Source of the DNA: Billgrantia saliphila
GTDB lineage: Bacteria > Pseudomonadota > Gammaproteobacteria > Pseudomonadales > Halomonadaceae
Assembly (NCBI RefSeq): GCF_002930105.1
Contig: NZ_PJRN01000007.1
Location: 124,001 to 188,000, forward strand
Direction: 5' to 3'
DNA length: 64,000 nt
A program made the translations under genes and the position numbers. The notes beneath the pieces were generated by a model. It saw nothing but the letters and a program-made list of their open reading frames with translations, was not told where the DNA came from and did not search any database. How positions within the stretch are numbered: the first letter of the stretch is position 1; every line of letters starts with the position of its first letter. This document shows positions 63,906-64,000 of the stretch, piece by piece.

Positions 63906-64000
63906 ATGCAAGCCAGCCTGACCCGCCTGTTCGGCGCCACCGCTCTCGTCGGCGCCACCTTGATCGCCGGCTGCGGCGAGAACGACGGCGCCAGCGAGAC
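63906..64000 (+). CDS. metQ: Methionine-binding lipoprotein MetQ (partial)
   Basis: The first 31 residues only, cut by the window edge. The ATG at 63906 follows AAGGAG 9-10 bases upstream. The sequence is a lipoprotein signal with lipobox LIAGC, acylated cysteine at residue 23, followed by an acidic spacer (GENDGASE). Its place 25 bases after metI identifies it as the substrate-binding lipoprotein of the methionine importer, although the binding domain is not visible. Confidence 0.85.
   Translation, partial: MQASLTRLFGATALVGATLIAGCGENDGASE

Overview
The window is GC-rich, densely coded chromosomal DNA from a gammaproteobacterium. Acidic proteins, the nagZ/psrA/lexA neighbourhood shared with Pseudomonas, and the metabolic gene set suggest a Halomonas-like member of the Halomonadaceae; this is inferred from gene content, since there is no rRNA here. 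I see no tRNA, rRNA, CRISPR array, prophage or insertion sequence. About 59 genes are supported; the first (yrbG) and last (metQ) are cut by the window edges.

Layout. 1-4.7 kb: a CaCA antiporter divergent from a pqiABC operon. 4.8-11.2 kb: RhlE helicase, an unknown gene overlapping a CynX-type transporter, asparaginase, DUF2789 and an HDOD-GGDEF protein. 11.3-15.4 kb: tRNA hydroxylation factor TrhP and a queuosine operon (queC, queE, a two-domain QueD-like gene, ykgJ). 15.5-20.6 kb (minus): DUF1289, miaE and a giant BTAD/ATPase regulator. 20.8-28.7 kb: acnB, a beta-barrel protein, rraA, a membrane glycerophosphodiesterase and ggt. 28.8-32.3 kb: the divergent ppsA/ppsR pair. 32.3-42.1 kb: acyl-CoA catabolism, with a glutarate pair (gcdH plus a CoA-transferase), a MATE pump, a valine operon (acyl-CoA dehydrogenase, HibCH, mmsB), a LiuR-type MerR regulator and an acyl-CoA synthetase. 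42.2-47.2 kb: hpt, nagZ, an L,D-transpeptidase, psrA, lexA and dinB. 47.2-51 kb: a membrane protein, purU, an RNase J-like protein and a short H-NS-like protein with an AT-hook. 51.1-54.7 kb: molybdenum cofactor genes mobA-mobB-moaCD(fused)-moaE-moaA. 54.9-61.7 kb: a cupin-HTH regulator, then a nucleobase salvage block (uraA, upp, ung, gpt, apt, an NCS2 permease) and riboflavin synthase. 61.9-64 kb: metNIQ behind a structured leader.

The most striking non-coding signal is that metNIQ leader at 61924-62104. A textbook sigma70 promoter is followed by an RNA matching the SAM-II riboswitch architecture (stem P1, loop-to-tail pseudoknot, conserved GCTAAAA tail) with an extra hairpin inserted, then an intrinsic terminator. 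The same GGGTG segment can pair either with the riboswitch loop or with the terminator arm, which gives a complete SAM-OFF attenuation model for a methionine importer. Other points of interest are the in-frame MoaC-MoaD fusion, a QueD-like protein whose active-site motifs are split between two domains, two copies of a palindromic intergenic repeat (46014-46125 and an expanded copy at 55473-55732), a leader hairpin before the H-NS-like gene, and operator-like palindromes in the acyl-CoA catabolic and psrA/lexA control regions.

Only one gene-free stretch exceeds 300 bases (61731-62157). It holds a hairpin of unknown role and the metNIQ control region.
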